In this document: in pieces, positions 45,573-54,739 of the stretch
Position numbering within the stretch: the stretch's first letter is position 1
Layout of the letters: each line of letters begins with the position of its first letter
NCBI RefSeq assembly: GCF_002900365.1
Contig: NZ_CP025979.1
Location: forward strand, 2,480,001-2,544,000
Direction of reading: 5' to 3'
DNA length: 64,000 nucleotides
Source of the DNA: Escherichia marmotae
GTDB lineage: Bacteria > Pseudomonadota > Gammaproteobacteria > Enterobacterales > Enterobacteriaceae
Notes under the pieces: model-generated
What the model was told of the DNA's origin: nothing
What the model saw: only the letters and a program-made list of their open reading frames with translations
The model's database searches: none
Position numbers and translations under genes: made by a program

Positions 45573-46261
45573 TACAGACTCCTCAGGCTGTATCCCATGC
45601 CGCGGTGGGTATTAATCGGTGAAAGCTCGGGATTGATGCAGCGCAGCTTGGCACGCAGCGTTTTAATGTGGGTATCGACGGTGCGATCGTAAGTGTCCTG
45701 CGCGTCTTCCCAGACACTATCCATCAATTGCTGGCGTGACCAGACGCGGCCTGGCGACTTGAGTAACGTTTTCAGCAATAAAAACTCGTATCGCGTCAGC
45801 GTTAATGGCGTGTCAAACCAGCTTATCTGCGCCGCAGGTTCATTCAGTTCAAAATGACCAATACGGATGACGGGAGGCGGCGTAGAAAATTTCTTCACCC
45901 GACGCAGCAAGGTGCGCACTCTGGCGCACACTTCGCGAGGTGAAAACGGTTTAGCCACGTAGTCGTCAGCACCAATTTCCAGCCCAAGCAGACGATCGAC
46001 CTCTTCACTACGGGCCGTCAGGAACAGCACAGACAACGCCGGATGGATCGCCAGCAACTGGCGGCATAATTCAAAACCGCTGATATCAGGCAGACCAACA
46101 TCGAGAATAATAACGTCGGGAACCCGCTGGCGCGCTTTATCGAGCACCGGCAAGCCCCGCTCAAAAACGTCGACGGCAAAACCTTCCTGCTGCAACATGT
46201 AGACCAGCGTGTCGGCTATCCCTTGCTCGTCTTCTACTAACCAGACCGTTTCCCGTTGCAT
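45572..46261 (-). CDS. creB: Response regulator CreB
   Basis: A 229-residue OmpR-family regulator with phosphoacceptor D54 in VIILDVGLPD, the YVAKPFSPREV loop and a C-terminal winged helix (YDRTVDTHIKTLRAKL). Known to bind tandem TTCAC repeats in cre-regulated promoters. It lies 12 bp after creA and overlaps creC. Confidence 0.97.
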   Translation of the reverse strand: MQRETVWLVEDEQGIADTLVYMLQQEGFAVDVFERGLPVLDKARQRVPDVIILDVGLPDISGFELCRQLLAIHPALSVLFLTARSEEVDRLLGLEIGADDYVAKPFSPREVCARVRTLLRRVKKFSTPPPVIRIGHFELNEPAAQISWFDTPLTLTRYEFLLLKTLLKSPGRVWSRQQLMDSVWEDAQDTYDRTVDTHIKTLRAKLRCINPELSPINTHRGMGYSLRSL

Positions 46262-46273
46262 AAATCGCCTCTG

Positions 46274-46747
46274 TTATTGTCGCCACGGCATGACAGGGAC
46301 GGCGCTGATGGCATTTTTCGGTGAACCATCGACAACTTTGTCGGAGTAAGCCAGATAGGCGAGCGCATTGCGTTTGGCATCATAGAAGCGCACGACCTGT
46401 AACGACTTAAAGACCAGCGATGTACGTTTCTTGAATACCACTTCGCCCTGGGCTTTGCCGTTTTTAATGCGTTCTGACAGTTCAATCGGTCCGACTTGCT
46501 GGCAGGAAATAGCCGCGTCGGAAGTATCTTCCGCCAGCCCCAATCCGCCTTTAATACCGCCCGTTTTCGCCCGGCTCACATAGCAGGTGACATTTTTTAC
46601 ATCGGGATCGTCGAAGGCTTCTACGACAATTTTGTGATCCGGGCCGATCATTTTAAATACGGTATCAACCGAACCAATTTCTTCCGCATGTGCCAACGGC
46701 CCCAGCATTATCAGGCTTAAAGATAGGATCAAATGCTTGTATTTCAT
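46274..46747 (-). CDS. creA: CreA, exported protein of unknown function
   Basis: A 157-residue protein with a signal peptide (MKYKHLILSLSLIMLGP, cut after AHA). The mature part carries two cysteines (VTCYVSRA and AISCQQVG) that could form a disulfide. Predicted periplasmic. The name comes from its place before creBCD; no biochemical role is established. The start at 46747 is preferred to an upstream in-frame ATG because it begins the signal peptide. Confidence 0.93.
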   Translation of the reverse strand: MKYKHLILSLSLIMLGPLAHAEEIGSVDTVFKMIGPDHKIVVEAFDDPDVKNVTCYVSRAKTGGIKGGLGLAEDTSDAAISCQQVGPIELSERIKNGKAQGEVVFKKRTSLVFKSLQVVRFYDAKRNALAYLAYSDKVVDGSPKNAISAVPVMPWRQ

Positions 46748-46958
46748 ATTGTTACCATTTTTATAAGTTACATTAAGCAATTAGTTCGTCACGGTAAATA
46801 ACATATTGATTAAGAACAAAATCTCAATACTTTTATTCCCGTAAAGACCTGAAACATACTCTACTAAGAAAAAAACACTGAATGCTAAAACAACAAAAAA
46901 TGCTATTATCCAATTACCTGATGTCAGGTGCTCGTTGTTGAAAGGATGAGGAAATTTT

Positions 46959-47828
46959 ATGGATCAGGCCGGCATTATTCGCGACCTTTTAATCTGGCTG
47001 GAAGGTCATCTGGATCAGCCCCTGTCGCTCGACAATGTAGCGGCGAAAGCAGGTTATTCCAAGTGGCACTTACAGAGAATGTTTAAAGATGTCACTGGCC
47101 ATGCTATTGGCGCGTATATTCGTGCTCGTCGTTTGTCGAAATCAGCGGTAGCACTACGCCTGACCGCGCGCCCGATTCTGGATATTGCGCTGCAGTACCG
47201 CTTCGACTCTCAACAGACATTTACCCGCGCATTTAAAAAGCAATTTGCTCAAACACCTGCGCTGTACCGTCGTTCCCCGGAATGGAGTGCTTTTGGCATT
47301 CGCCCACCGCTACGTCTGGGTGAATTCACTATGCCAGAACACAAATTTGTCACCCTGGAAGATACGCCGCTGATTGGTGTTACCCAGAGCTACTCCTGCT
47401 CGCTGGAGCAAATCTCTGATTTCCGCCACGAAATGCGCTACCAGTTCTGGCATGATTTTCTCGGCAACTCGCCTTCTATTCCGCCAGTACTTTACGGTCT
47501 GAATGAAACGCGCCCAAGCCAGGATAAAGACGACGAACAAGAGGTGTTCTACACCACTGCGTTAGCCCAGGATCAGGCTGACGGCTATGTATTAACCGGG
47601 CATCCAGTGATGTTGCAAGGCGGCGAATATGTGATGTTTACCTACGAAGGTCTGGGAACAGGCGTGCAGGAGTTTATCCTGACGGTATACGGAACATGCA
47701 TGCCAATGCTCAACCTGACACGCCGTAAAGGTCAGGATATTGAGCGATACTACCCGGCAGAAGATGCCAAAGCGGGAGATCGCCCAATTAATCTGCGCTG
47801 CGAACTGCTGATTCCAGTGCGTCGTTAA
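46959..47828 (+). CDS. rob: AraC/XylS-family regulator Rob
   Basis: A 289-residue activator of the mar/sox/rob regulon. The N-terminal AraC DNA-binding domain has two HTH motifs (LDNVAAKAGYSKWHLQRMFK and ILDIALQYRFDSQQTFTRAFKK). The C-terminal GyrI-like domain binds inducers such as bile salts and fatty acids. Start follows AAAGGATGAGGAAATTTT. Divergent from creA across a 211-bp AT-rich gap that should hold both promoters; convergent with gpmB, the ends overlapping by 4 bp. Confidence 0.97.
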   Translation: MDQAGIIRDLLIWLEGHLDQPLSLDNVAAKAGYSKWHLQRMFKDVTGHAIGAYIRARRLSKSAVALRLTARPILDIALQYRFDSQQTFTRAFKKQFAQTPALYRRSPEWSAFGIRPPLRLGEFTMPEHKFVTLEDTPLIGVTQSYSCSLEQISDFRHEMRYQFWHDFLGNSPSIPPVLYGLNETRPSQDKDDEQEVFYTTALAQDQADGYVLTGHPVMLQGGEYVMFTYEGLGTGVQEFILTVYGTCMPMLNLTRRKGQDIERYYPAEDAKAGDRPINLRCELLIPVRR

Positions 47829-48472
47829 CGCTGTAACTCATCTAATGCAGGGGCGTCCAGATGCGAGATGTCCCCTGCAGTTTCAACAACCCAGCCAGAC
47901 GCCAGCCACAGGCTTTCCTGATAATCCACGCGCGAAATAGAACAGTTACGCAGGCGTAAACGGCGTTCTGCCCACGCCGGTAAGCCCAGAATGGTACTCA
48001 CCAGACACCCCAGCGCGATACCGTGACTCACCAGCAGCGGTCGACTTCCCTGCGGTAAATCCCGACAAGATTCCAGTGCGGCATTGACGCGATCGCTCAG
48101 TTCCTGCATTGACTCGCCTTCAGGAATACGCCCGTCAACGGTGCCATTCACTAACTGGCGACGCCAGTTCTCTTCTTCTTCGGTCAGAGAATCAATATGT
48201 CTTTTTTCCAGCACCCCCATATTTAACTCACGCAGGCGGGGATCAAGGATGATGTCACAACCGCAAGCCTGGGCGATGATTTCCGCTGTACGCCGGGTGC
48301 GACCTAAATCGCTACTGATAATGTGGGTGATGCCAAGTTCTTTGGCACGGTTCGCCACCTGCATTGCCTGTTGCTCACCTTTTGCGGTTAGCGGGCTGTC
48401 AGACTGGCCCTGAATACGCCGCTCGGCGTTCCACTGCGTTTCGCCGTGGCGGACAAGGTATACCTGTAACAT
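47825..48472 (-). CDS. gpmB: Phosphoglycerate mutase-like phosphatase GpmB (YtjC)
   Basis: A 215-residue histidine phosphatase superfamily member. The catalytic RHGE is at residues 8-11 (YLVRHGETQWN) and the second histidine lies in LLVSHGIALG. The true substrate is uncertain; phosphoglycerate mutase activity was assigned by similarity and phosphatase activity is more likely. Its gene end overlaps rob by 4 bp and it is divergent from yjjX. Confidence 0.93.
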   Translation of the reverse strand: MLQVYLVRHGETQWNAERRIQGQSDSPLTAKGEQQAMQVANRAKELGITHIISSDLGRTRRTAEIIAQACGCDIILDPRLRELNMGVLEKRHIDSLTEEEENWRRQLVNGTVDGRIPEGESMQELSDRVNAALESCRDLPQGSRPLLVSHGIALGCLVSTILGLPAWAERRLRLRNCSISRVDYQESLWLASGWVVETAGDISHLDAPALDELQR

Positions 48473-48523
48473 GCTTTTTTTCCGTATACTGCTTTAACGT
48501 TAATTTTTTGAGTAATCCTGATT

Positions 48524-49054
48524 ATGCACCATGTTGTCTGTGCGACCACTAACCCCGCTAAGATTCAGGCCATTTTGCAGGCATTTCACGAGATCTTCGA
48601 CGAAGGATCCTGCCATATTGAATCCGTTGTCGTCGAGAGCGGCGTACCGGAACAGCCTTTTGGTAGTGAGGAAACGCGCGCTGGCGCACGAAATCGGGTA
48701 GCAAATGCCCGCCGTTTACGTCCAGAGGCTGATTTTTGGGTGGCCATTGAAGCGGGTATAGATGGTGACAGCACCTTCAGTTGGGTGGTAATTGAAAACG
48801 CCAGCCAGCGTGGTGAAGCACGTTCGGCAACCTTGCCGTTGCCTGAGGTGATTCTGGAAAAAGTGCGTGAGGGCGAGGCGCTTGGGCCAGTAATGTCGCG
48901 CTATACCGGCATTGATGAGATTGGTCGTAAAGAAGGGGCGATCGGCGTGTTTACCGCTGGGAAACTCACCCGCGCCAGTGTCTATCACCAGGCGGTGATC
49001 CTGGCGCTAAGTCCGTTTCATAATGCCGTGTATCAGCCATTGCAGGACGGATAA
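48524..49054 (+). CDS. yjjX: Inosine/xanthosine triphosphatase YjjX
   Basis: A 176-residue house-cleaning NTPase that hydrolyses ITP and XTP. The phosphate-binding N-terminus CATTNPAKIQAI and the central AIEAGIDGD and KEGAIGVFTAG segments are seen. The last residues and the stop codon lie inside the first few bases of a REP element, so the C-terminal tail (QPLQDG) may be set by the insertion point of that repeat. ATG 48524 is preceded by a weak RBS; length is close to the usual 170 residues. Confidence 0.93.
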   Translation: MHHVVCATTNPAKIQAILQAFHEIFDEGSCHIESVVVESGVPEQPFGSEETRAGARNRVANARRLRPEADFWVAIEAGIDGDSTFSWVVIENASQRGEARSATLPLPEVILEKVREGEALGPVMSRYTGIDEIGRKEGAIGVFTAGKLTRASVYHQAVILALSPFHNAVYQPLQDG

Positions 49055-49126
49055 GGCGTTCACGCCGCATCCGGCATTCGGTGCACGATGCCTGATGCGA
49101 CGCTGATGCGTCTTATCAGGCCTACA
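49045..49126. repeat. REP pair overlapping the end of yjjX
   Basis: Two REP palindromes (GGACGGATAAGGCG..GCATCCGGCATT and GATGCCTGATGCGACG..TCTTATCAGGCCTAC) in opposite orientation between the convergent yjjX and trpR. The first contains the yjjX stop codon. Confidence 0.93.
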
Positions 49127-49129
49127 AAA

Positions 49130-49456
49130 TCAATCGCTTTTCAGCAACACGCCTTCCAGCCACTGACGTAGCTCGACGGGTGCCGCTTTCAGGCTGTTAG
49201 ATCCACGCGTAATCGTCGCGATGCCCGCACCGAGTTCATTTTTTAACTCGCGCTGACTCATTTCACCGCGCAATAACTCTTCGACAATACGCACACGAGT
49301 CCCTAACGCTTCGCGCTCATCCGGCGTCAGCATCAGGTTTAACAACGGTAAATGGAGATCGTTTTCGTAGGCATTCTTAAGCAGGTCGACAAAACGTAAC
49401 CACTCCTGGTGACGCTGTTCTGCCATCGCTGCTGAATAGGGTGATTGTTGGGCCAT
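49130..49456 (-). CDS. trpR: Trp repressor TrpR
   Basis: A 108-residue all-helical repressor that, with tryptophan bound, shuts off trp, aroH, mtr and its own gene. The helix-turn-helix QRELKNELGAGIATITRGSN is intact. A few surface residues differ from K-12 as I recall it (near residues 28-31 and 101). An operator palindrome lies upstream, so autoregulation is expected. Confidence 0.98.
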   Translation of the reverse strand: MAQQSPYSAAMAEQRHQEWLRFVDLLKNAYENDLHLPLLNLMLTPDEREALGTRVRIVEELLRGEMSQRELKNELGAGIATITRGSNSLKAAPVELRQWLEGVLLKSD

Positions 49457-49476
49457 AGTGTGTCGCCATTGTTAGC

Positions 49477-49500
49477 GGGGGAAGCCTGATGCCTCCCCCG
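49477..49500 (-). other. GC hairpin in the trpR leader
   Basis: GGGGGA-AGC and GCCTCCCCC can pair around a short loop between the trp operator and the trpR start. It may be the end of slt transcripts or a leader structure; no T-run is present. Confidence 0.45.
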
Positions 49501-49503
49501 GTT

Positions 49504-49521
49504 GTACTCGCTAAAGAGTAC
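49504..49521 (-). promoter_or_regulatory. trp operator upstream of trpR
   Basis: GTACTCGCTAAAGAGTAC is a near-perfect palindrome of the TrpR operator type (GTACTAGTT-AACTAGTAC), 48 bp before the trpR start. Confidence 0.88.
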
Positions 49522-49550
49522 GATAGCATATCATAAACGTGCAGATCAGT

Positions 49551-51488
49551 TCAGTAACGACGCCCCCATTCCGTGGCGCTCATCAACGTCGGTTTATCAC
49601 CCATGAAATAGCGATAGTACGCGTCATAAGCCAATACGTTCTTCACATAACCACGCGTCTCGGAGAATGGGATACTCTCGACAAATGCCACCGCATCGAT
49701 ACGCCCGGCGCTGTTACCAAGCCAGGTGCGCACCCGCCCCGGCCCGGCGTTGTATGCTGCGGATGAGAAAATACGGTTATTGCCGAACTGTTGATAAACA
49801 TATTGCAGATAGCTGGTGCCAATGTTGATGTTCGTTTCCGGATCAAGCAATTGTGCCGGGCTGCTGTAACCAGGAATAGAGAACATCTTCACCGTATGAG
49901 TCGCCGTACCAGGCATAATCTGCATCAGCCCGCTGGCCCCTACCGGTGATTTCACTTTCGGATTCCAGGCACTCTCCTGACGGGCAATCGCCATTGCATA
50001 GCTTTGCGGGATATCTTTGTCGTTAGTGTAACGTGCGAAGAGATCGTTATAGGCCAGTGGGAATCGTTCTTCCAGATGATCCCAAAGTTTCCCGGCAATC
50101 GTCGCCTGAACGCTGAGATCCCACCAGTGGTTGTTAAAAGCATAACGCGCCAGTTGCGCTTGCTCTGCTTTCGACTTGCTCTTCACCAGATTGGCCCACT
50201 CGCTACGGGCGGTATTATCGAGGTTCCAGTACATCAACTCGCGCACGCGAGCCATTTCCGCCCCCTGAGTCAGGGCGCTATCGACGTTCTGTGGTACTTT
50301 ATCAATCTTCAGTTGATACTCTTCGCCTATGCGCTGCGCAGCAACCATTGGGTAGAAGCCACGCTGTTGCATGAGTTGATGCAAAATCTCTTTTGCTTCA
50401 GCTTCACGCCCACGTTCCAGCAGCAAATCCGCCTGCCAGTAGCGCCATTCATCTTTCTCTTTCGCTTCCATCGGCAAGCGCGCCAGCCATGTATTCAGCC
50501 CCGAACGGTCGCCGGTGCCAAGCGCCATCCTTATACGGCGTTCAATCAACGACCTGGATTGCGAACGCATAATTGCATCATCACGCCACTTCGCCTGTTC
50601 GTCGGTGACATCGTTGCCCATCAAACGCCAGGCAACGATATCACGTAGCTCCTGAATCTGATCTTCATTAAGCTGTTGTGCCTGGGCAAGTGAAGGGATC
50701 ATCAGTCGTGCGTTTTCTACATCCTGCCGCGCCACACTGGCAAACGCCACCACGGCCATCTGACGGGTAAAATCAGTCGCGCCGGTCGTTCGTGCAAAAG
50801 TCAGCACCGTATTGGGATTGTTTGCCAGTGAAATAATTGCCGTAGAAATAGTCTGGTAATCGGCGGGCATCTGCCCTGCCAGCACCGTCACCAGGCCGGT
50901 ATTACCCGCCTTCATCGCCAGGCGGATACGCTCTAAATACGCCCGCGGATCTTGTTTGCCAGACGCGCGCCAGACGCTAAATAACTTGTCACAAGCGTTA
51001 GGCTGGCTCTTTCCTGTCAGCCACAGCTCTTTCGCCCCCTGCCAGGCTTCTTCGCTCTGTCCGGTATTCCATTTTGCATAGTAGTAATTACATTGCGCTT
51101 CGGTTGTGCCTGGCTTTTCCGGACTAAAAGCTAACAGGCCGCGCCAGTCTTCACGTCGCGCCAGTTCATTGACGAAACGAGATTGCAGCGTGCGAGCCGG
51201 AGGAAGCGTGGGGTTAGCGCGAACAAAGTTAGTGACCGTGACCGCCGGTTGATTCATCAGGTCATCGGTAATCTGGCGGTATTCCAGGTAGGGATAAAGA
51301 GGATAATCCTTCAGGGATGGCATCATCTGCTCAACCACATCCATTTGTCGATTATCCCAGGCCTGCTTGATTTGCGCGTAGCGGCTACGCTGCTCATCCA
51401 GTGAGTCGGCTCGCGCCACGCTGCTGACCGTCAGCAGACAGACACCGGCAGCCAACAGCCGCCAGGTAACGTGTTTGGCTTTTTCCAC
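49551..51488 (-). CDS. slt: Soluble lytic murein transglycosylase Slt70
   Basis: A 645-residue periplasmic enzyme that cleaves peptidoglycan to 1,6-anhydromuropeptides. A signal peptide (LLAAGVCLLTVSSVARA) precedes a long helical superhelix domain. The C-terminal catalytic domain has the glutamate in AIARQESAWNPKVKSP and the family motif GLMQIMPGTA. The start is GTG at 51488, which gives the known length and places the signal peptide at the N-terminus; the frame continues 10 codons further upstream. Confidence 0.97.
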   Translation of the reverse strand: MEKAKHVTWRLLAAGVCLLTVSSVARADSLDEQRSRYAQIKQAWDNRQMDVVEQMMPSLKDYPLYPYLEYRQITDDLMNQPAVTVTNFVRANPTLPPARTLQSRFVNELARREDWRGLLAFSPEKPGTTEAQCNYYYAKWNTGQSEEAWQGAKELWLTGKSQPNACDKLFSVWRASGKQDPRAYLERIRLAMKAGNTGLVTVLAGQMPADYQTISTAIISLANNPNTVLTFARTTGATDFTRQMAVVAFASVARQDVENARLMIPSLAQAQQLNEDQIQELRDIVAWRLMGNDVTDEQAKWRDDAIMRSQSRSLIERRIRMALGTGDRSGLNTWLARLPMEAKEKDEWRYWQADLLLERGREAEAKEILHQLMQQRGFYPMVAAQRIGEEYQLKIDKVPQNVDSALTQGAEMARVRELMYWNLDNTARSEWANLVKSKSKAEQAQLARYAFNNHWWDLSVQATIAGKLWDHLEERFPLAYNDLFARYTNDKDIPQSYAMAIARQESAWNPKVKSPVGASGLMQIMPGTATHTVKMFSIPGYSSPAQLLDPETNINIGTSYLQYVYQQFGNNRIFSSAAYNAGPGRVRTWLGNSAGRIDAVAFVESIPFSETRGYVKNVLAYDAYYRYFMGDKPTLMSATEWGRRY

Positions 51489-51698
51489 AAGCGCTTCCTC
51501 TAAGAGTAAATACATCAATGCAGCGTCATGCCGCGTAATAGATTTATGCTAACCAGTCATTGCCGTTTCCGCCACGTTATGGACACTTTTTTACTTTTAC
51601 TGCGAGGGTGATCGACCGGCTGGGATTAGGCAGGGAAACAGGCTACACTTCGCCTTTGAAAACTCATCATCACGATAAACATAGAGGCGAAGTCCAAC

Positions 51699-53366
51699 GT
51701 GGCTCAATTCGTTTATACCATGCATCGTGTCGGCAAAGTTGTTCCGCCGAAACGTCATATTTTGAAAAACATCTCTCTGAGTTTCTTCCCCGGGGCAAAA
51801 ATCGGCGTTCTGGGTCTGAACGGCGCGGGTAAGTCTACCCTGCTACGCATTATGGCGGGCATTGATAAAGACATCGAAGGTGAAGCGCGTCCACAACCAG
51901 ATATCAAGATTGGCTATCTGCCGCAGGAACCGCAGCTAAACCCGGAACACACTGTACGTGAGTCCGTTGAAGAAGCGGTTTCCGAAGTAGTTAATGCCCT
52001 GAAACGTCTGGACGAAGTGTATGCGCTGTACGCCGATCCAGATGCAGACTTTGACAAGCTGGCCGCAGAGCAAGGCCGTCTGGAAGAGATCATCCAGGCT
52101 CACGACGGTCACAACCTGAATGTTCAGTTGGAGCGTGCGGCGGATGCGCTGCGTCTGCCGGACTGGGACGCGAAAATTGCTAACCTCTCCGGTGGTGAGC
52201 GTCGTCGCGTAGCGTTGTGCCGCCTGCTGCTGGAAAAACCAGACATGCTGCTGCTCGACGAACCGACCAACCACCTGGATGCGGAATCCGTAGCGTGGCT
52301 GGAACGCTTCCTGCATGACTTCGAAGGGACCGTTGTGGCGATTACCCACGACCGTTACTTCCTCGATAACGTCGCGGGCTGGATCCTCGAACTTGACCGC
52401 GGTGAAGGTATTCCGTGGGAAGGTAACTACTCCTCCTGGCTGGAGCAAAAAGATCAGCGTCTGGCGCAGGAAGCTTCGCAAGAAGCGGCGCGTCGTAAGT
52501 CGATTGAAAAAGAGCTGGAGTGGGTACGTCAGGGCACGAAAGGCCGTCAGTCGAAAGGTAAAGCACGTCTGGCACGCTTTGAAGAGCTGAACAGCACCGA
52601 ATACCAGAAACGTAACGAAACCAACGAACTGTTTATTCCACCTGGACCACGTCTGGGCGATAAAGTGTTGGAAGTCAGCAATCTGCGTAAATCCTACGGC
52701 GATCGCCTGCTGATTGATGATCTGACCTTCTCGATCCCGAAAGGGGCGATCGTCGGGATCATCGGGCCGAACGGCGCGGGTAAATCGACCCTGTTCCGCA
52801 TGATCTCCGGTCAGGAACAGCCGGACAGCGGCACCATCACTTTAGGTGAAACGGTGAAACTGGCGTCAGTTGATCAGTTCCGTGACTCAATGGATAACAG
52901 CAAAACCGTTTGGGAAGAAGTTTCCGGCGGGCTGGATATCATGAAGATCGGTAACACCGAGATGCCAAGCCGCGCCTACGTTGGCCGCTTTAACTTTAAA
53001 GGGGTTGATCAGGGTAAACGTGTTGGCGAACTCTCCGGCGGTGAGCGTGGTCGTCTGCATCTGGCGAAGCTGCTGCAGGTTGGCGGCAACATGTTGCTGC
53101 TCGACGAACCGACCAACGATCTGGATATCGAAACCCTGCGCGCGCTGGAAAACGCCCTGCTGGAGTTCCCTGGCTGCGCGATGGTTATCTCGCACGACCG
53201 TTGGTTCCTCGACCGTATTGCCACGCACATTCTGGATTACCAGGATGAAGGTAAGGTTGAGTTCTTCGAAGGTAACTTTACCGAGTACGAAGAGTACAAG
53301 AAACGCACGCTGGGCGCAGACGCGCTGGAGCCGAAGCGTATCAAGTACAAGCGTATTGCGAAGTAA
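51699..53366 (+). CDS. ettA: ABC-F translational throttle protein EttA
   Basis: A 555-residue ABC-F ATPase that binds the ribosomal E site and gates entry into elongation according to ADP/ATP. Two ABC domains are seen, with Walker A GLNGAGKST and GPNGAGKST, signatures NLSGGERRR and ELSGGERGR, and Walker B followed by DEPTNHLD and DEPTNDLD. The linker between them is charged and helical. No membrane segments. GTG start at 51699. Divergent from slt across about 210 bp. Confidence 0.97.
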   Translation: MAQFVYTMHRVGKVVPPKRHILKNISLSFFPGAKIGVLGLNGAGKSTLLRIMAGIDKDIEGEARPQPDIKIGYLPQEPQLNPEHTVRESVEEAVSEVVNALKRLDEVYALYADPDADFDKLAAEQGRLEEIIQAHDGHNLNVQLERAADALRLPDWDAKIANLSGGERRRVALCRLLLEKPDMLLLDEPTNHLDAESVAWLERFLHDFEGTVVAITHDRYFLDNVAGWILELDRGEGIPWEGNYSSWLEQKDQRLAQEASQEAARRKSIEKELEWVRQGTKGRQSKGKARLARFEELNSTEYQKRNETNELFIPPGPRLGDKVLEVSNLRKSYGDRLLIDDLTFSIPKGAIVGIIGPNGAGKSTLFRMISGQEQPDSGTITLGETVKLASVDQFRDSMDNSKTVWEEVSGGLDIMKIGNTEMPSRAYVGRFNFKGVDQGKRVGELSGGERGRLHLAKLLQVGGNMLLLDEPTNDLDIETLRALENALLEFPGCAMVISHDRWFLDRIATHILDYQDEGKVEFFEGNFTEYEEYKKRTLGADALEPKRIKYKRIAK

Positions 53367-53375
53367 TGCGTAAAA

Positions 53376-53480
53376 TGCCGGGTGCGGCGTGAACGCCTTA
53401 TCCGGCCTACAAACACAGCGATTTCAATACGTTGTGAAACTCCAGGCCTGATAAGACGCGGTAAGCGTCTCATCAGGCAT
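53376..53480. repeat. BIME between ettA and nadR
   Basis: Two REP palindromes (TGCCGGGTGCGGCG..TTATCCGGCCTAC and AGGCCTGATAAGACGCG..GTCTCATCAGGCA) between convergent genes. Confidence 0.92.
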
Positions 53481-53486
53481 TGGGTC

Positions 53487-54719
53487 TTATCCCTGCTCCC
53501 CCATCATCTCCCGCACCAGCTCCACACAACGCAGGAAACGGCTGTCGTAATCGTCCTCTTCGACCCGCACGAATTCGATATTGTTCTCTTCGAGCATCTC
53601 CACCAGCAGGTTCTGGAACTCTTTGCGATCCACCGAACTGCCAAGGCTACGTAAACCATCCGCCACCCACGGGGTGTTATTCTCAAGCAGGATCACCAGA
53701 TCAAAACGGTATTCATCAATCAGCGCCTGCACGAACGGATGCTCACGCCCTTCGTACTTTTTGCAGAACGCCTGAGTAGTGACAAAATCGGTGTCGATAA
53801 ACGCCACTTTATTGGCGTATTTCACTGCAAAATCAATATATTGTGCGTGTCCCAGCGCGATTTTATCGTAGTCAGAATACTGTAACGCAATCTCGTCACC
53901 GCCAAGATGCGAAAAAACATAATCACGACCAAACTCCCACGCACTGGTGGTGTTGAAAATGTTAGCGAGTTTATTTACCAGAGTGGATTTACCGCTCGAC
54001 TCGCCACCGAGGATCGCTACAGTACGCACAAAGAACGGCTTCACTTCGGTAGGAATATATTCCCAGTAGCGGAACGGGTTTTCGCGGATCTGCGCACCAC
54101 TGATACTCATAAAGGTGCGTTTCGGATCGATCAGCACCGTTTCGATCCCCAGATGTTCCATATACTGCGGCGCGTCGGCTTCTTCCGAGGTGTAGATCAG
54201 ATCCGGCTGAATGCCCTTTTCGGCCATAAACTTTTTGATGCCGTTGCTCCACACATCCCATCCGTGCGGATACGGTTCCATGCCCTCTTCATTGAAGGAA
54301 TGAATGCGGATATTTTTCTGATATTTAAAAGTTTGCAATAACCAGCGCAGACGATCCGGCACCGTTGGTTGCTGCGACATGGCGCTATCTTCAAACAACG
54401 CGCGGTCACGGGTGTCGTCAAACCCCATAATGATATGCAGCTCATCAACCTGACTACAGGCACGCTGGATAAGATAGATATGTCCGGTATGTAGCGGATA
54501 AAATTTACCGAATACGACACCGATGGTTTTCTTCTGCCGGGGAAATTCCAGCCCGAGGAAACGGTGCAACGCCTCCAGCTTTTGCGCGCTGGGGCTTTTA
54601 ATTTTGGCATTCAGTAACTGGCTTAAATACCCTTTGGTCATACCGCTGGCATCGGCCACCTGCTGTAGCGTGCAGCCCTGTTGCTTGATGGCAGTTTTCA
54701 GGTAATCAAATGACGACAT
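53487..54719 (-). CDS. nadR: NadR: NAD repressor, NMN adenylyltransferase and nicotinamide riboside kinase
   Basis: A 410-residue trifunctional protein. N-terminal HTH (about 10-35, LQQVADASGMTKGYLSQLLN) represses nad genes; the middle nucleotidyltransferase has GVVFGKFYPLHTGH; the C-terminal kinase has the Walker A LGGESSGKST. ATG 54719 gives MSSFDYLKTA and the standard length, while an upstream in-frame ATG overlaps radA. It starts 20 bp after the radA stop. Confidence 0.97.
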   Translation of the reverse strand: MSSFDYLKTAIKQQGCTLQQVADASGMTKGYLSQLLNAKIKSPSAQKLEALHRFLGLEFPRQKKTIGVVFGKFYPLHTGHIYLIQRACSQVDELHIIMGFDDTRDRALFEDSAMSQQPTVPDRLRWLLQTFKYQKNIRIHSFNEEGMEPYPHGWDVWSNGIKKFMAEKGIQPDLIYTSEEADAPQYMEHLGIETVLIDPKRTFMSISGAQIRENPFRYWEYIPTEVKPFFVRTVAILGGESSGKSTLVNKLANIFNTTSAWEFGRDYVFSHLGGDEIALQYSDYDKIALGHAQYIDFAVKYANKVAFIDTDFVTTQAFCKKYEGREHPFVQALIDEYRFDLVILLENNTPWVADGLRSLGSSVDRKEFQNLLVEMLEENNIEFVRVEEDDYDSRFLRCVELVREMMGEQG

Positions 54720-54739
54720 ATCTCCCTCCGTATCTCTCA

